A DNA stretch of 64,000 nucleotides from Sphingobacteriales bacterium (GTDB lineage: Bacteria > Bacteroidota > Bacteroidia > Chitinophagales > Chitinophagaceae), in NCBI GenBank assembly GCA_016219985.1, contig JACRJO010000026.1, positions 1 to 64,000 of the forward strand, read 5' to 3'. The notes beneath the pieces are model-generated. The model ran no database searches. It saw only the letters and a list, made by a program, of their open reading frames with translations, and had not been told where the DNA came from. Below are positions 43,084-51,230 of the stretch, piece by piece. The translations under genes and the position numbers were made by a program. Within the stretch, counting starts at the first letter, position 1, and each line of letters opens with the position of its first letter.

Positions 43084-44373
43084 ATGAACATTGAGAAAAG
43101 CATCGCCTTATTTGAAAGAGCGCAGCGATCCATTCCCGGCGGGGTGAACTCCCCTGTAAGAGCCTTTAAAAGTGTGGGAGGAACTCCTTTGTTCATGCAA
43201 CGGGCAAAAGGCGCTTATCTCTATGATGCCGATGGGAATGTCTATATCGATTATATCGCTTCCTGGGGGCCGATGATACTGGGACATGCGTATGAACCTG
43301 TTGTACAGGCGATCCGGGAGAAAGCCATGGATTCCACTTCCTTTGGCGCTCCTACTGAACTGGAAATTGAGATGGCTGAACTGATCATCAGCATGGTGCC
43401 GGGTGTGGACCTGGTCCGGATGGTCAGCAGTGGTACGGAAGCCTGCATGAGCGCCATCCGGCTGGCGAGGGGGTTTACCGGGAAAAATAAGATCATCAAG
43501 TTTGAAGGCCATTACCACGGTCATGCCGATTCCTTCCTCGTAAAGGCAGGAAGCGGGCTGGCCACTTTTAATATCCAGGCAGTTCCCGGTATCACTGCCG
43601 GCGTGGCGAATGATACCCTCACCGCTCCTTATAATGACCTGGAAGCCGTACAAAAACTGGCAGCGGAACATAAAGGAACCATTGCGGCCATCATTGTGGA
43701 ACCGGTGGCAGGCAATATGGGATGCATCCTGCCGGCGCCGGGTTTCCTTGAAGGACTTCGCCGGCTCTGCGATGCAGAAGGAATTGTTTTTATCCTGGAT
43801 GAAGTGATGACCGGTTTCCGGCTCGCACCCGGCGGCGCACAGGAGCGCCTCGGTATCCGGGCTGACCTGGTAACCTATGGCAAAGTGATCGGTGGAGGAA
43901 TGCCTGTCGGGGCCTTTGGCGGCCGGAAAGATATCATGCAGCATATTGCCCCGCTGGGAAATGTGTACCAGGCGGGTACCTTGAGCGGAAACCCCATCGC
44001 CATGATCGCGGGTTATACGTTACTGAGTGAACTGAAGAAAAATCCATCCATTTATAAGGAGCTGGAAGAAAAAACGATTTACCTGCGCGAAGGATTGCAC
44101 CGCGGACTGAAAGCCTGGGGCCAGCCCTATATCATTAACCAGCTGGGTTCCATGATCAGTGTCCACTTCAGTGATCACCCGGTTACGGATTTTGCTTCCG
44201 CTTCCTCCGCCAATAATGAGTTATTCAAAAAATATTTTCACGCCATGCTTCAGCAGGGCATTTACCTGCCGCCATCCGCGTTTGAAAGCTGGTTCCTGAA
44301 CAATGCCCTGACCAAAGAAGACCTGGACAAAACGATAAAGGCAAGCGCTGAAAGCCTGAGGCAGATCCGTTAA
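43084..44373 (+). CDS. hemL: Glutamate-1-semialdehyde 2,1-aminomutase
   Basis: 429 residues. PLP enzyme that moves the amino group to give 5-aminolevulinate. The PLP lysine is Lys267 in [33 protein letters not shown] and [17 protein letters not shown] are family markers. Last gene of the hem run, 30 bases after hemB. With hemA it fixes the route as C5, not the ALA-synthase route. Confidence 0.97.
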   Translation: MNIEKSIALFERAQRSIPGGVNSPVRAFKSVGGTPLFMQRAKGAYLYDADGNVYIDYIASWGPMILGHAYEPVVQAIREKAMDSTSFGAPTELEIEMAELIISMVPGVDLVRMVSSGTEACMSAIRLARGFTGKNKIIKFEGHYHGHADSFLVKAGSGLATFNIQAVPGITAGVANDTLTAPYNDLEAVQKLAAEHKGTIAAIIVEPVAGNMGCILPAPGFLEGLRRLCDAEGIVFILDEVMTGFRLAPGGAQERLGIRADLVTYGKVIGGGMPVGAFGGRKDIMQHIAPLGNVYQAGTLSGNPIAMIAGYTLLSELKKNPSIYKELEEKTIYLREGLHRGLKAWGQPYIINQLGSMISVHFSDHPVTDFASASSANNELFKKYFHAMLQQGIYLPPSAFESWFLNNALTKEDLDKTIKASAESLRQIR

Positions 44374-44464
44374 ACGAACCGTTCTGCCCGGAATACCTGC
44401 TTCCGCGTTTCGCATCACGCTACCGATCCGGATATAAAACAAACACGACATAAAGACAAACAAT

Positions 44465-44966
44465 ATGACAATAGCAGAAAATAAAGCAATAGTAATCCGG
44501 TTTAACAAGGATTTCCTGGAGCAGGGAAATATTGAAGTGCTGAAAGAAATTGTAGCAACTGATTTTATCAATCATACCGCCGCGGGGGGAGTTCCCAATA
44601 ACGCTGAAGGGTTAAAACAATTCGTTACCCTGTTACATACCGGTTTCTCAGACTTCCATATTGATATTCACGAACAGGTTGGTGAAGCTGACATTATCGC
44701 GACACGAAAAACCATACGGGCAACACATACAGGCGAAATAATACCTTTCAGACATTAGTTTTGCAGTGATTATTCCCGGTATTATACCGACAGACATTAG
44801 CACCGGCCGATCCATGTAATTTTAATGTCTCGTCGGTATAATGGGACATCTTCCGACAGGTAAACAGGTAGTTTTCCATGTTATGGATTTTGTGCGGCTT
44901 CGCGACGGAAAATACATTGAACATTGGGGGCAAAATAATATCATCCAGGTAATACAACAATTGTAA
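44465..44966 (+). pseudogene. SnoaL-like ester cyclase gene disrupted by a small insertion
   Basis: The first 278 bases (codons 1-92) encode a SnoaL/ester-cyclase start (MTIAENKAIVIRFNKDFLE ... RATHTGEI) and then run into a premature stop at 44758. Removing 44743-44842 joins GAA ATA AT to G GGA CAT and gives a 133-residue frame ending HWGQNNIIQVIQQL at the TAA 44964-44966, which is the full family length. The removed piece is 95 bases of palindromic DNA plus one copy of a 5-base ATAAT duplication. SnoaL-like proteins are small alpha+beta barrels; a substrate cannot be assigned. Confidence 0.85.
44738..44842. mobile_element. MITE-like 95-bp insertion with ATAAT target duplication
   Basis: 44743-44837 is flanked by ATAAT on both sides (44738-44742 and 44838-44842). 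Its ends are inverted repeats: ACCTTTCAGACATTA at the left (44743-44757), and TAATGTCTCGTCGGT at the right (44823-44837), identical at 11 of 15 positions. An internal copy ACCGACAGACATTA at 44786-44799 matches the right end nearly perfectly, suggesting nested insertion. It encodes no protein, as a non-autonomous element would. Confidence 0.75.
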
Positions 44967-45271
44967 TAGGCCACCAACCTACTGCCGGCAACATCGGTTT
45001 GCATCCTTTCCCAGCCTGGTTGACATTGCATTTCACTATTAGTCCTCCGTAAATCCGCAACAGAACTAACCAGCAGGTCCGGGTGAATTTCCTGATCTAT
45101 ACAAACGTTTTAAAAAAACATTTGAACTGTTTTAAAACTCGCCAATTAAACAATAGTAATTGTAGAAAATTAACTCGCTGAGAATCAGAGGTAATTTTGA
45201 AATTTGGGATATAATTGCATATATTTAAGTGTAAGCGGTCATTGTAAAGCGACATTCTGCAAATAATCAAA
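44967..45271. other. Gene-free gap containing an attC-like half site
   Basis: Between the broken cyclase and the Crp/Fnr gene. 44984-45006 has GCCGGCAACATCGGTTTGCATCC, related to the left arms of the sites at 46701 and 47485. The rest is AT-rich (from about 45090) and includes the Crp promoter. No complementary right arm was found and no gene is seen. Confidence 0.55.
45192..45199 (+). promoter_or_regulatory. Possible -7 box upstream of the Crp/Fnr gene
   Basis: TAATTTTG, a full TAnnTTTG match, 73 bases before the ATG at 45272. Confidence 0.4.
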
Positions 45272-45838
45272 ATGACAGACGAATTAAAAATAGTACTTAA
45301 AATGTTCGCTGACTTTGACGAGCAAGAACTCGACAAAATATCGAATTATTTCAAGCCAAAATCTGTTACAAAAAGCAGTATTCTATTGCACGAAGGAAGT
45401 GTCTGCAAAGAGTTTTATTTCGTACACACGGGTTGTATTCGGACTTTTTTCCTCGACAAAAATGGGCAAGAAAAAACAAGGTATGTAATGCTTGACAATC
45501 ATATAGGAACAGCATTAACAAGTTTCATTTCTCAAAAACCGTCTATTGAAATTATTGAAGCTATTGACGACACAGACCTATTAGCAATGAACCATTCCGA
45601 CTTCTATCGCTTAAATAAAGAAATGAATAATTGGCAAACTTTCTATCAACGTATTTTGGAAATGGCCTACTCATTCCAAAACAGAAAAATTGAACACTTA
45701 GTAACGCTAACTGCAAAGCAACGCTACGATATTATTTTAAAAGAAAATCCTGTTTTCATTCAACGTCTTTCAAACAGGGTATTGGCTTCTTATCTCGACA
45801 TTCGGGAGGAAACACTTAGCAGACTTAAATCCAAATAA
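45272..45838 (+). CDS. Crp/Fnr-family transcriptional regulator
   Basis: 188 residues. The N-terminal cyclic-nucleotide-binding-like beta roll is clear (KSSILLHEGSVCKEFYFVHTGCIRTFF, then GTALTSFISQKPSIEIIEA), with the long helix QTFYQRILEMAYSFQNRKI and a C-terminal helix-turn-helix ending in RVLASYLDIREETLSRLKSK. It lacks the Fnr Fe-S cysteines and has no canonical cAMP-binding RxS motif, so the effector is unknown. Base composition is markedly AT-rich compared with the hem cluster. First of the accessory genes. Confidence 0.88.
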   Translation: MTDELKIVLKMFADFDEQELDKISNYFKPKSVTKSSILLHEGSVCKEFYFVHTGCIRTFFLDKNGQEKTRYVMLDNHIGTALTSFISQKPSIEIIEAIDDTDLLAMNHSDFYRLNKEMNNWQTFYQRILEMAYSFQNRKIEHLVTLTAKQRYDIILKENPVFIQRLSNRVLASYLDIREETLSRLKSK

Positions 45839-45902
45839 TACGATTTTGACCTAAGTCAAAGTACACCTAAACTTGTTTAATCACCTTTGCAAAAAATAAG
45901 GT

Positions 45903-46340
45903 ATGAAACAAGAGAATTTGAAATTGAATTATTGGGCAATAATTGCAACAGGAATTATCGCCTTCCTTTTAAGTATATTTTGGTATAGCCCATTGCTGTT
46001 TGGAAAAATATGGGAACAATATCGCAATCCGCCTAATCCCACCATTCCTCAATGGACAATGGCATTTGCACCATTACGAGAACTTATAGCTTCTTATGTT
46101 CTTGCTTTTTTAATTGTTCGTCTGAATTTGACAAATTGGAAATCCACCGTGCAACTAATGCTTATTCTTTGGCTTGCATTTCACGCAGTTGGAATGGCAG
46201 GTGCAATTCTTTGGGACAATATGCAATGGCAATTAGGTATGGTACACGCAGGCGATTGGCTGATGAAAATGCTCTTTATGGGAGTTGTTCTTACATCATG
46301 GTTAAATAAAAAAACTTCAATAGAAAAAAATAAATTATGA
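45903..46340 (+). CDS. DUF1761 membrane protein
   Basis: 145 residues with four hydrophobic segments (LNYWAIIATGIIAFLLSIFW, ELIASYVLAFLIVRLN, LMLILWLAFHAVGMAGAILW, WLMKMLFMGVVLTSWLN). The WYSPLLFGKIWEQYR start and FHAVGMAG segment are typical of DUF1761. Function unknown in this family. The TGA overlaps the next ATG (ATGA, 46337-46340), so the two are co-translated. AT-rich. Confidence 0.8.
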   Translation: MKQENLKLNYWAIIATGIIAFLLSIFWYSPLLFGKIWEQYRNPPNPTIPQWTMAFAPLRELIASYVLAFLIVRLNLTNWKSTVQLMLILWLAFHAVGMAGAILWDNMQWQLGMVHAGDWLMKMLFMGVVLTSWLNKKTSIEKNKL

Positions 46341-46684
46341 GGAAATTTGTATTACTGTTCCGTATGGATATTGCAAGAAAAGAAGCACAGCCAACCCGAA
46401 AGCAAATGGAAACGTATATGCAACAATGGATAAGATGGATAGACGAAATTGCAGATAATGACCAACTTGCGAACGGCGGAAATCATTTTTCCCTGCAAGG
46501 ACGAGTGCTAAAACCGAACAACGAAGTTATTGAAACACCACACGTTGCCGACAACAATTCTGTTGCGGGCTACATTATTGTGTTAGCTAAAAATATTGAC
46601 GAGGCGACAAAGATTGCAAAAAAATGTCCAATCTTAAACGGACGAAACACAAGTGTTGAGATACGAGAAACGGCAACACCCTGA
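46337..46684 (+). CDS. YciI-like (YCII-related) protein
   Basis: 115 residues with the YCII-related pattern: FVLLFRMDIARKEAQPTRKQ, QWIRWIDEIADNDQLANGG and VAGYIIVLAKNIDEATKIAK with CPIL at the end. The family has an unresolved enzymatic or metabolite role. Overlaps DUF1761 by 4 bases. Its stop precedes an attC-like site by 16 bases. Confidence 0.82.
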   Translation: MRKFVLLFRMDIARKEAQPTRKQMETYMQQWIRWIDEIADNDQLANGGNHFSLQGRVLKPNNEVIETPHVADNNSVAGYIIVLAKNIDEATKIAKKCPILNGRNTSVEIRETATP

Positions 46685-46700
46685 CAATAAACAACGAACC

Positions 46701-46832
46701 GCTAACATCGGTTTTGCGTTATGGCGGCTGACGGACTTATTCAACTGTTGTGCTACTATTGAGCTTTAGTGCTACATTTGGGCTGACGGTTTTCAAATGC
46801 CGCCACAAACGCCAAGCCGTGAACCGTTGTGC
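46701..46832. other. attC-like recombination site (large palindrome)
   Basis: Left arm 46701-46728 begins GCTAACATCGGTTTTGCGTT then ATGGCGGC; right arm 46799-46832 begins GCCGCCACAAACGCCAAGCC and ends GAACCGTTGTGC. The inner arms pair almost completely (GCCGCCA.AACGC.AA.CCG). Ends resemble RYYYAAC and GTTRRRY cores with one mismatch in each. Length about 130 bases. It sits between a gene stop and the next ATG, as attC sites do. Confidence 0.55.
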
Positions 46833-46856
46833 GTCACTTAGAAAGACTTTCTTAAT

Positions 46857-47456
46857 ATGGAAATTATGTTGGTTGCAATAGAAGACAAATTGGTTAATGC
46901 CTGGAAGGATTTTTTTTTGAATGAACCTAATGTAACTATTACTGAAGCTGATATTACTCAAATCCGGTGTGACGCCGTTGTAAGTCCGGCAAATTCTTTT
47001 GGTTTTATGGATGGAGGTCTAGATTATGCATTATCCGAAAGATTTGGCTGGGATTTAGAAAAAAAACTTCAAAAACAAATCAAAGATTTACCAGAAGGAG
47101 AATTACTAGTTGGACAAACTATTCTCATGGAAACTGGTGATAAAGACGTTCCATTTTTAATTTCCGCTCCTACGATGCGTATCCCCACAAATTTTAATAT
47201 TGACACATCAATCAATGCATACTTAGCAATGAAAGCAATTCTTATAAGAGCAACAAGTGACGAAAGAATTTCATCTGTTGCTATTCCCGGTCTTTGCACG
47301 GGAGTTGGACGAATGCAACCTATGATCGCTGCAAGACAAATGTTTCAAGCATACAAGGAAATCATACTTGGACAACGTATGAACTTTACAACTTTTGGAG
47401 AGGCGCAAAAGTATCATTGGAACATCAATCCACAGGGAATGATATGGACACATTAA
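46857..47456 (+). CDS. Macro-domain protein
   Basis: 199 residues. The macro-domain ADP-ribose site is seen as TEADITQIRCDAVVSPANSF (the canonical D-I-T and N-x-x-N region, here PANSFG), GGLDYALSERFG and SVAIPGLCTGVGRMQP. It likely binds or hydrolyses ADP-ribose conjugates. Between attC-like sites, AT-rich, on the plus strand; the macro domain is a common cargo of such cassettes. It could be part of a DarTG-like system, but no DarT-like gene is present. Confidence 0.85.
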   Translation: MEIMLVAIEDKLVNAWKDFFLNEPNVTITEADITQIRCDAVVSPANSFGFMDGGLDYALSERFGWDLEKKLQKQIKDLPEGELLVGQTILMETGDKDVPFLISAPTMRIPTNFNIDTSINAYLAMKAILIRATSDERISSVAIPGLCTGVGRMQPMIAARQMFQAYKEIILGQRMNFTTFGEAQKYHWNINPQGMIWTH

Positions 47457-47484
47457 TTCTTTCTGTTAAGAGCAAAAAGCGAAC

Positions 47485-47520
47485 GCACAACATTGGTTTG
47501 GCGCTATGGCGGCCGCCCCC
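47485..47520. other. attC-like half site
   Basis: GCACAACATTGGTTTGGCGC then TATGGCGGC follows the macro gene stop by 28 bases. It matches the left arm of the 46701 site. No right arm follows; the DNA changes to the 3' end of the convergent SET gene at about 47520. Looks like a truncated cassette end. Confidence 0.5.
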
Positions 47521-47526
47521 ACATAA

Positions 47527-47961
47527 TCAGATAAATCCGCGGCATTTTTTAGCCCCGCACTTACAGGGCAGGGTACCCTCGTGGTGGGTTTCCCCGTAAT
47601 CGCAGCTCAGCTCCTCCCCCTTCTGAATAGTACGCAGGGCGTAAAATTCCACCCGGTTCCTCATGACCCGCAAAAAAGTATTGGGTTCACAGGAGTGATT
47701 GATGAACCGCATATCATTGGGATTGGCAGATGCATTCAGGGCCAGGTCATCTTCCAGTTCCACCATATTGATCACTGCCTGGTTCCTGATCAGTTTCATG
47801 GCTTCTTTCATGGTGATGATCACTCCCCCGAGATCACCAATTTTTTTCCGGGCCGGGATGCGCTGAAGGACATAGGCCCCCTTGCCGGCAATTTTACTTT
47901 TTGCCACTTTTACCGGGTAATAGATATGATACGGCGGGGTTACGGGTTTTTGCATTGACAT
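47527..47961 (-). CDS. SET-domain protein
   Basis: 144 residues. SET motifs: GKGAYVLQRIPARKKIGDLGG at the start, RFINHSCEPNTFLRV (the pseudoknot NHSCxPN), GEELSCDYGE, and a post-SET Cys cluster CKCGAKKCRGFI. SET proteins are lysine methyltransferases using S-adenosylmethionine. The bacterial substrate is unknown. Normal base composition, so the backbone resumes here. One base after the nitroreductase gene. Confidence 0.85.
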   Translation of the reverse strand: MSMQKPVTPPYHIYYPVKVAKSKIAGKGAYVLQRIPARKKIGDLGGVIITMKEAMKLIRNQAVINMVELEDDLALNASANPNDMRFINHSCEPNTFLRVMRNRVEFYALRTIQKGEELSCDYGETHHEGTLPCKCGAKKCRGFI

Positions 47962-47962
47962 G

Positions 47963-48544
47963 TTATTCGTTTATCCATTTTACTTTTTCTTCGAGGGCTG
48001 AACGGCTGGCGCCAGTCGATGGGATGGCAATATGACCAATATAAAAAAAGCCGAGCAACTTATCCTGTTCTTCAAGTCCAAAAAATGATTTTGCTTCTTC
48101 CATATAGGTAATACCCCCGGTGGTCCAGTAGCCCCCGAGCCCATAAGCGGTTACCGAGAGGTAGATATTCTGAACCGCACAGGCCACGGCCCCGATCTCC
48201 TCTATCTCCGGAATATTGGTAGCCGGGTGCCGCTTCATCCCGATCGCAATGATATGGGAAGCCCGGAGCGGGTTTTGCTGCAGCTTGCCGTAAGTAATTT
48301 CCCTAAACCGCTTACCGGCTTTTTCTTTATAGAGCGTACTCTGGAAAGCGGCCAGTTTCTTCAATCCTTCGCCGCTGAAGACGGTAAATTGCCAGGGCTC
48401 TGTTTTCCCGTGCGTGGGCGCCCAGCAGGCATTTACCAGGATCTCCCGGATAATCGCCTCATCAATTTTTTTCCCTGCTTCAAACTGATCCGGGAAGACG
48501 GAACGGCGACTGCGCGCTAGTTGGTTAAACAGGTCAGGATGCAT
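47963..48544 (-). CDS. Nitroreductase-family protein
   Basis: 193 residues from ATG 48544 (MHPDLFNQLARSRRSVFPDQ). An FMN-dependent nitroreductase: SRRSVFPDQF and NACWAPTHGKTEPWQF are the FMN-binding starts, and GAVACAVQNIYLSVTAYGLGGYWTTGG the central helix. Usually reduces nitroaromatics or quinones with NAD(P)H; the true substrate is unknown. Preceded by a terminator and co-oriented with the SET gene. Confidence 0.88.
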   Translation of the reverse strand: MHPDLFNQLARSRRSVFPDQFEAGKKIDEAIIREILVNACWAPTHGKTEPWQFTVFSGEGLKKLAAFQSTLYKEKAGKRFREITYGKLQQNPLRASHIIAIGMKRHPATNIPEIEEIGAVACAVQNIYLSVTAYGLGGYWTTGGITYMEEAKSFFGLEEQDKLLGFFYIGHIAIPSTGASRSALEEKVKWINE

Positions 48545-48559
48545 GAAGAAGATTTGGGC

Positions 48560-48595
48560 AAAAATAAAGTGCCGCATGTTAATACGGCACTTTAT
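48560..48595 (-). terminator. Terminator of the cytochrome operon
   Basis: AAAGTGCCG (48566-48574) pairs with CGGCACTTT (48585-48593). On the minus strand the tail is TTTATTTTTG. It lies after the last gene of the operon, ending at 48651. Confidence 0.7.
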
Positions 48596-48650
48596 TTAGG
48601 TATTTAAACGGGTCCCGGTGATTTATGTTAGAGGACCCGGGGTTGAACCA

Positions 48651-50210
48651 TTAGTCGGTGTACCGGTGGCCGGCATTCACCCAATTGGTGATTACCTGCT
48701 TTTCCGCCGTGGTTAAAAGCGCCTGCGGGCTTTTGGGCATTTTAACCATGGTGTACAGCACACAGGATTGATTGATCTGGCTCCATTTGGTCACGATGCT
48801 GCAGTCTGCGTCAAAATTATACCCGGCAGTAGAGGAGCCGTTCATATGACAACCCGAACCGTTACAGCGGGTGGAGATCAGGTTTCTCATCTGGGCAAAC
48901 AAGGGACCCGAAGCAGCGGTAGCTACTGTTGCAGTGGCCGTTTTTGTACACCCATTGGCATCCTTTGCCCCGATCGTATAGTTACCGGCCGCTAATGTTG
49001 AGAAGATATTGCTGGCCTGGTAGGCGCCCCCGTTAATATTAAAGGTAAAGCCGGTGGAGCCTGAGGCGGTCACCGTTATTTTACCGGATGCCGGGGTAAG
49101 ACAGGGTGTATAATTTGTAATGGCCGTAGTAAGTGTGATCGTGGTATTGGAACAGGGGTTGGTCCCTGTTAACGTGATCTGTGAACTGCCCAAACATCCT
49201 GCTGAACTTTTAGCGGTAACCGTATAGGTACCGGCTGCCAGCCCGGAGAAGGTTCCCGATGCCTGGTAGGTTCCGCCATTAAGACTGTACGTAAACCCGG
49301 TTCCGCCGCTCGCAGTAGCCGTAATGGAACCATTGGACTGGCCGGTAGCGGGATCCACTTTGGTCAGGGCCACCGTGATGGTAACCCCGTTACAGGGATT
49401 GGATGAGCCGAGTGATACCGTGGTGGTACCGGTACAGCCGTTTGAATTCTTTGCCGTCACGGTATAGTTACCGGTCGCCAGCCCGTTGAATGTGGAAGAC
49501 GTCTGGAAAGCGCCCCCGTTCAGGCTATAGGTGAAACCGGAGCCTCCTGTAGCAGTGGCCGTAATGGATCCGTTGGATTGTCCTGCCGTCGGGTCAACCT
49601 TGGTTGCCGTCACGGTAATCGTTACGCCCGCACAGGGATTATTGGTACCGATGGTAACCTGTGTGGTGCCGGCACAGCCGTTTGAATTTTTAACCGTAAC
49701 GGTATAATTCCCGGCAGCCAGCCCGGTAAAGCGGTTGGATGACTGGAAACTGGTTCCATTAATACTATAGGTAAAGCCTGTTCCGCCGCTGGCGCTGACA
49801 GTAATCGTCCCATTATTTGTATTGGGAGAAGCATCTGTTTTGGTGGCGGTAACGGTTACTGTTACCCCCGCGCAGGGATTGAACACATTGATGGACACCT
49901 GGGCCGTATCAGAACAGCCCCATGAATTTTTCACTACTACATTATACGCCTGGAAAGGAGGTAACCCGGAAAAATAACCGGTATCCTGGAACGCGCCCCC
50001 ATTCAGGCTATACCGGAAATCCGAGCCACCTGTCGCGGAAGCCGTGATCGTACCATTGGAAGCGGTACCGGTGGCATCTGTTTTATTGACGGTTAAGGAA
50101 ATCGGGTTGGTACTACACGGATCGCCGGGAATTTCATGCCGGCAGGATGGAAACAATTGCAGCAGGGTGACAGCCACCACAGCGGCAGCCATCAGCAGAT
50201 ACTTCTTCAT
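48651..50210 (-). CDS. SprB-repeat lipoprotein with a C-terminal c-type haem motif
   Basis: 519 residues. A lipoprotein signal (mature Cys in LFPSCRHEIPG) is followed by five SprB-type repeats of about 80 residues (e.g. SNGSITATATGGSGFTYSLN, AGNYTVTVKNSNGCAGT), each ending in NPC. The C-terminal ~80 residues are a cytochrome-like unit, RNLISTRCNGSGCHMNGSST, i.e. C-x4-C-H, with distal-ligand candidates in VKMPKSPQA. The repeats resemble adhesin or surface stalk modules. Last gene of the operon starting at 53408. Confidence 0.8.
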   Translation of the reverse strand: MKKYLLMAAAVVAVTLLQLFPSCRHEIPGDPCSTNPISLTVNKTDATGTASNGTITASATGGSDFRYSLNGGAFQDTGYFSGLPPFQAYNVVVKNSWGCSDTAQVSINVFNPCAGVTVTVTATKTDASPNTNNGTITVSASGGTGFTYSINGTSFQSSNRFTGLAAGNYTVTVKNSNGCAGTTQVTIGTNNPCAGVTITVTATKVDPTAGQSNGSITATATGGSGFTYSLNGGAFQTSSTFNGLATGNYTVTAKNSNGCTGTTTVSLGSSNPCNGVTITVALTKVDPATGQSNGSITATASGGTGFTYSLNGGTYQASGTFSGLAAGTYTVTAKSSAGCLGSSQITLTGTNPCSNTTITLTTAITNYTPCLTPASGKITVTASGSTGFTFNINGGAYQASNIFSTLAAGNYTIGAKDANGCTKTATATVATAASGPLFAQMRNLISTRCNGSGCHMNGSSTAGYNFDADCSIVTKWSQINQSCVLYTMVKMPKSPQALLTTAEKQVITNWVNAGHRYTD

Positions 50211-50309
50211 TTTCGTTGATTTTAATTTCGCAGGTTTCTTGGTGATCCCTGCTGTTACACAAAACGGTTCTTCGGCGGAATCTGCTGATGGCTGTAGCTA
50301 TTGGGGTGG

Positions 50310-51212
50310 TTATTCTTTGTGCTTTGTCTTTTTAATTTGGAAAACCCGGGACAGGTTGAAGCCAAAACGGACTTCCGCTTTGCCCCAGCGCCCGGTAGTT
50401 TCAGTGATAAAGGCTCTCTCATTCATTCCTGTGGCATTGGAGAAATGCAACTGGAATACGTGTCCTCCCGTTTCGATATCAAAACCCACGGACAAGGGAT
50501 TATAGTAGCCGCTGTCCGGCATCCCGATCAGTACATGGGTATAATCCCAGGTAAAAGCCACCCGCTGCGAGAGTTTGATCCGGCCGCCCACACCCAGGGC
50601 ATACACATTATTCGGGTCCGTCTCCAGCGCCACGAGGTTCCGGTGTACCATGGTTGGCGCTACCTGCAGTGTAATGGTTTCACTGAATTTCCTGCCGATA
50701 ATGGCTTCGAAATAATAACCAAGGCGGGAGGTAAAGAAATTCTTCCGGGAAGGATCAGACCAGGGCAATCCATCCATGGTAATCCCGGATACAAAAGCCA
50801 GGGTCACGGGCGAACTCCAGGGACCTGTCGATTGGCGGATTGGCGCATATTTGATGAAGGCATCCAGTTCTTTCTTAAACGTACTTCTTCCCACACCTAC
50901 CATCAGGTTTTGCAGGATCCCAAAATCAAAGCCCATCCGCATGCTGGCCTGGTCTAACCCAAAAAAGTTCTTATACCCCTGGTCCAGTTGCCCGAAACGG
51001 TGCAGGATCCTGAAATCCATGGTTCCCGGGTTCAGGAATTCCATGGAATGCCCGTTGATCACCCGCGGTGATTTGAATGCATATTTTATTCTTTCCTTTT
51101 TGGGCTTTTCCTCTCCGACCAGTTTAAGCAGGTCTTCGTCCTGTGCCATCAGGATAGCCGGCCCCAGGAGCAGGGTAAAGCCCAGCAAGGAATGCAACAA
51201 TAGTTTCTTCAT
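50310..51212 (-). CDS. DUF5777-type beta-barrel protein
   Basis: 300 residues with a signal peptide (MKKLLLHSLLGFTLLLGPAILMAQ). Strand-rich body of a kind I associate with DUF5777: NGHSMEFLNPGTMDFRILHR, GMPDSGYYNPLSVGFDIETG and FQLHFSNATGMNERAFITET. Probably an outer-membrane barrel. Between the YceI gene and the SprB-cytochrome gene. No catalytic motif; substrate or electron partner unknown. Confidence 0.75.
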   Translation of the reverse strand: MKKLLLHSLLGFTLLLGPAILMAQDEDLLKLVGEEKPKKERIKYAFKSPRVINGHSMEFLNPGTMDFRILHRFGQLDQGYKNFFGLDQASMRMGFDFGILQNLMVGVGRSTFKKELDAFIKYAPIRQSTGPWSSPVTLAFVSGITMDGLPWSDPSRKNFFTSRLGYYFEAIIGRKFSETITLQVAPTMVHRNLVALETDPNNVYALGVGGRIKLSQRVAFTWDYTHVLIGMPDSGYYNPLSVGFDIETGGHVFQLHFSNATGMNERAFITETTGRWGKAEVRFGFNLSRVFQIKKTKHKE

Positions 51213-51230
51213 AGTAAATTGAGTTATTCT

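Noticed and set aside
43108..43944. 278-codon antisense frame in hemL
   Set aside because: It lies wholly inside a clear hemL with intact motifs; no ribosome site, domain or promoter.
46857..47456. DarTG toxin-antitoxin
   Set aside because: A macro domain is present but no DarT-like ADP-ribosyltransferase gene adjoins it.
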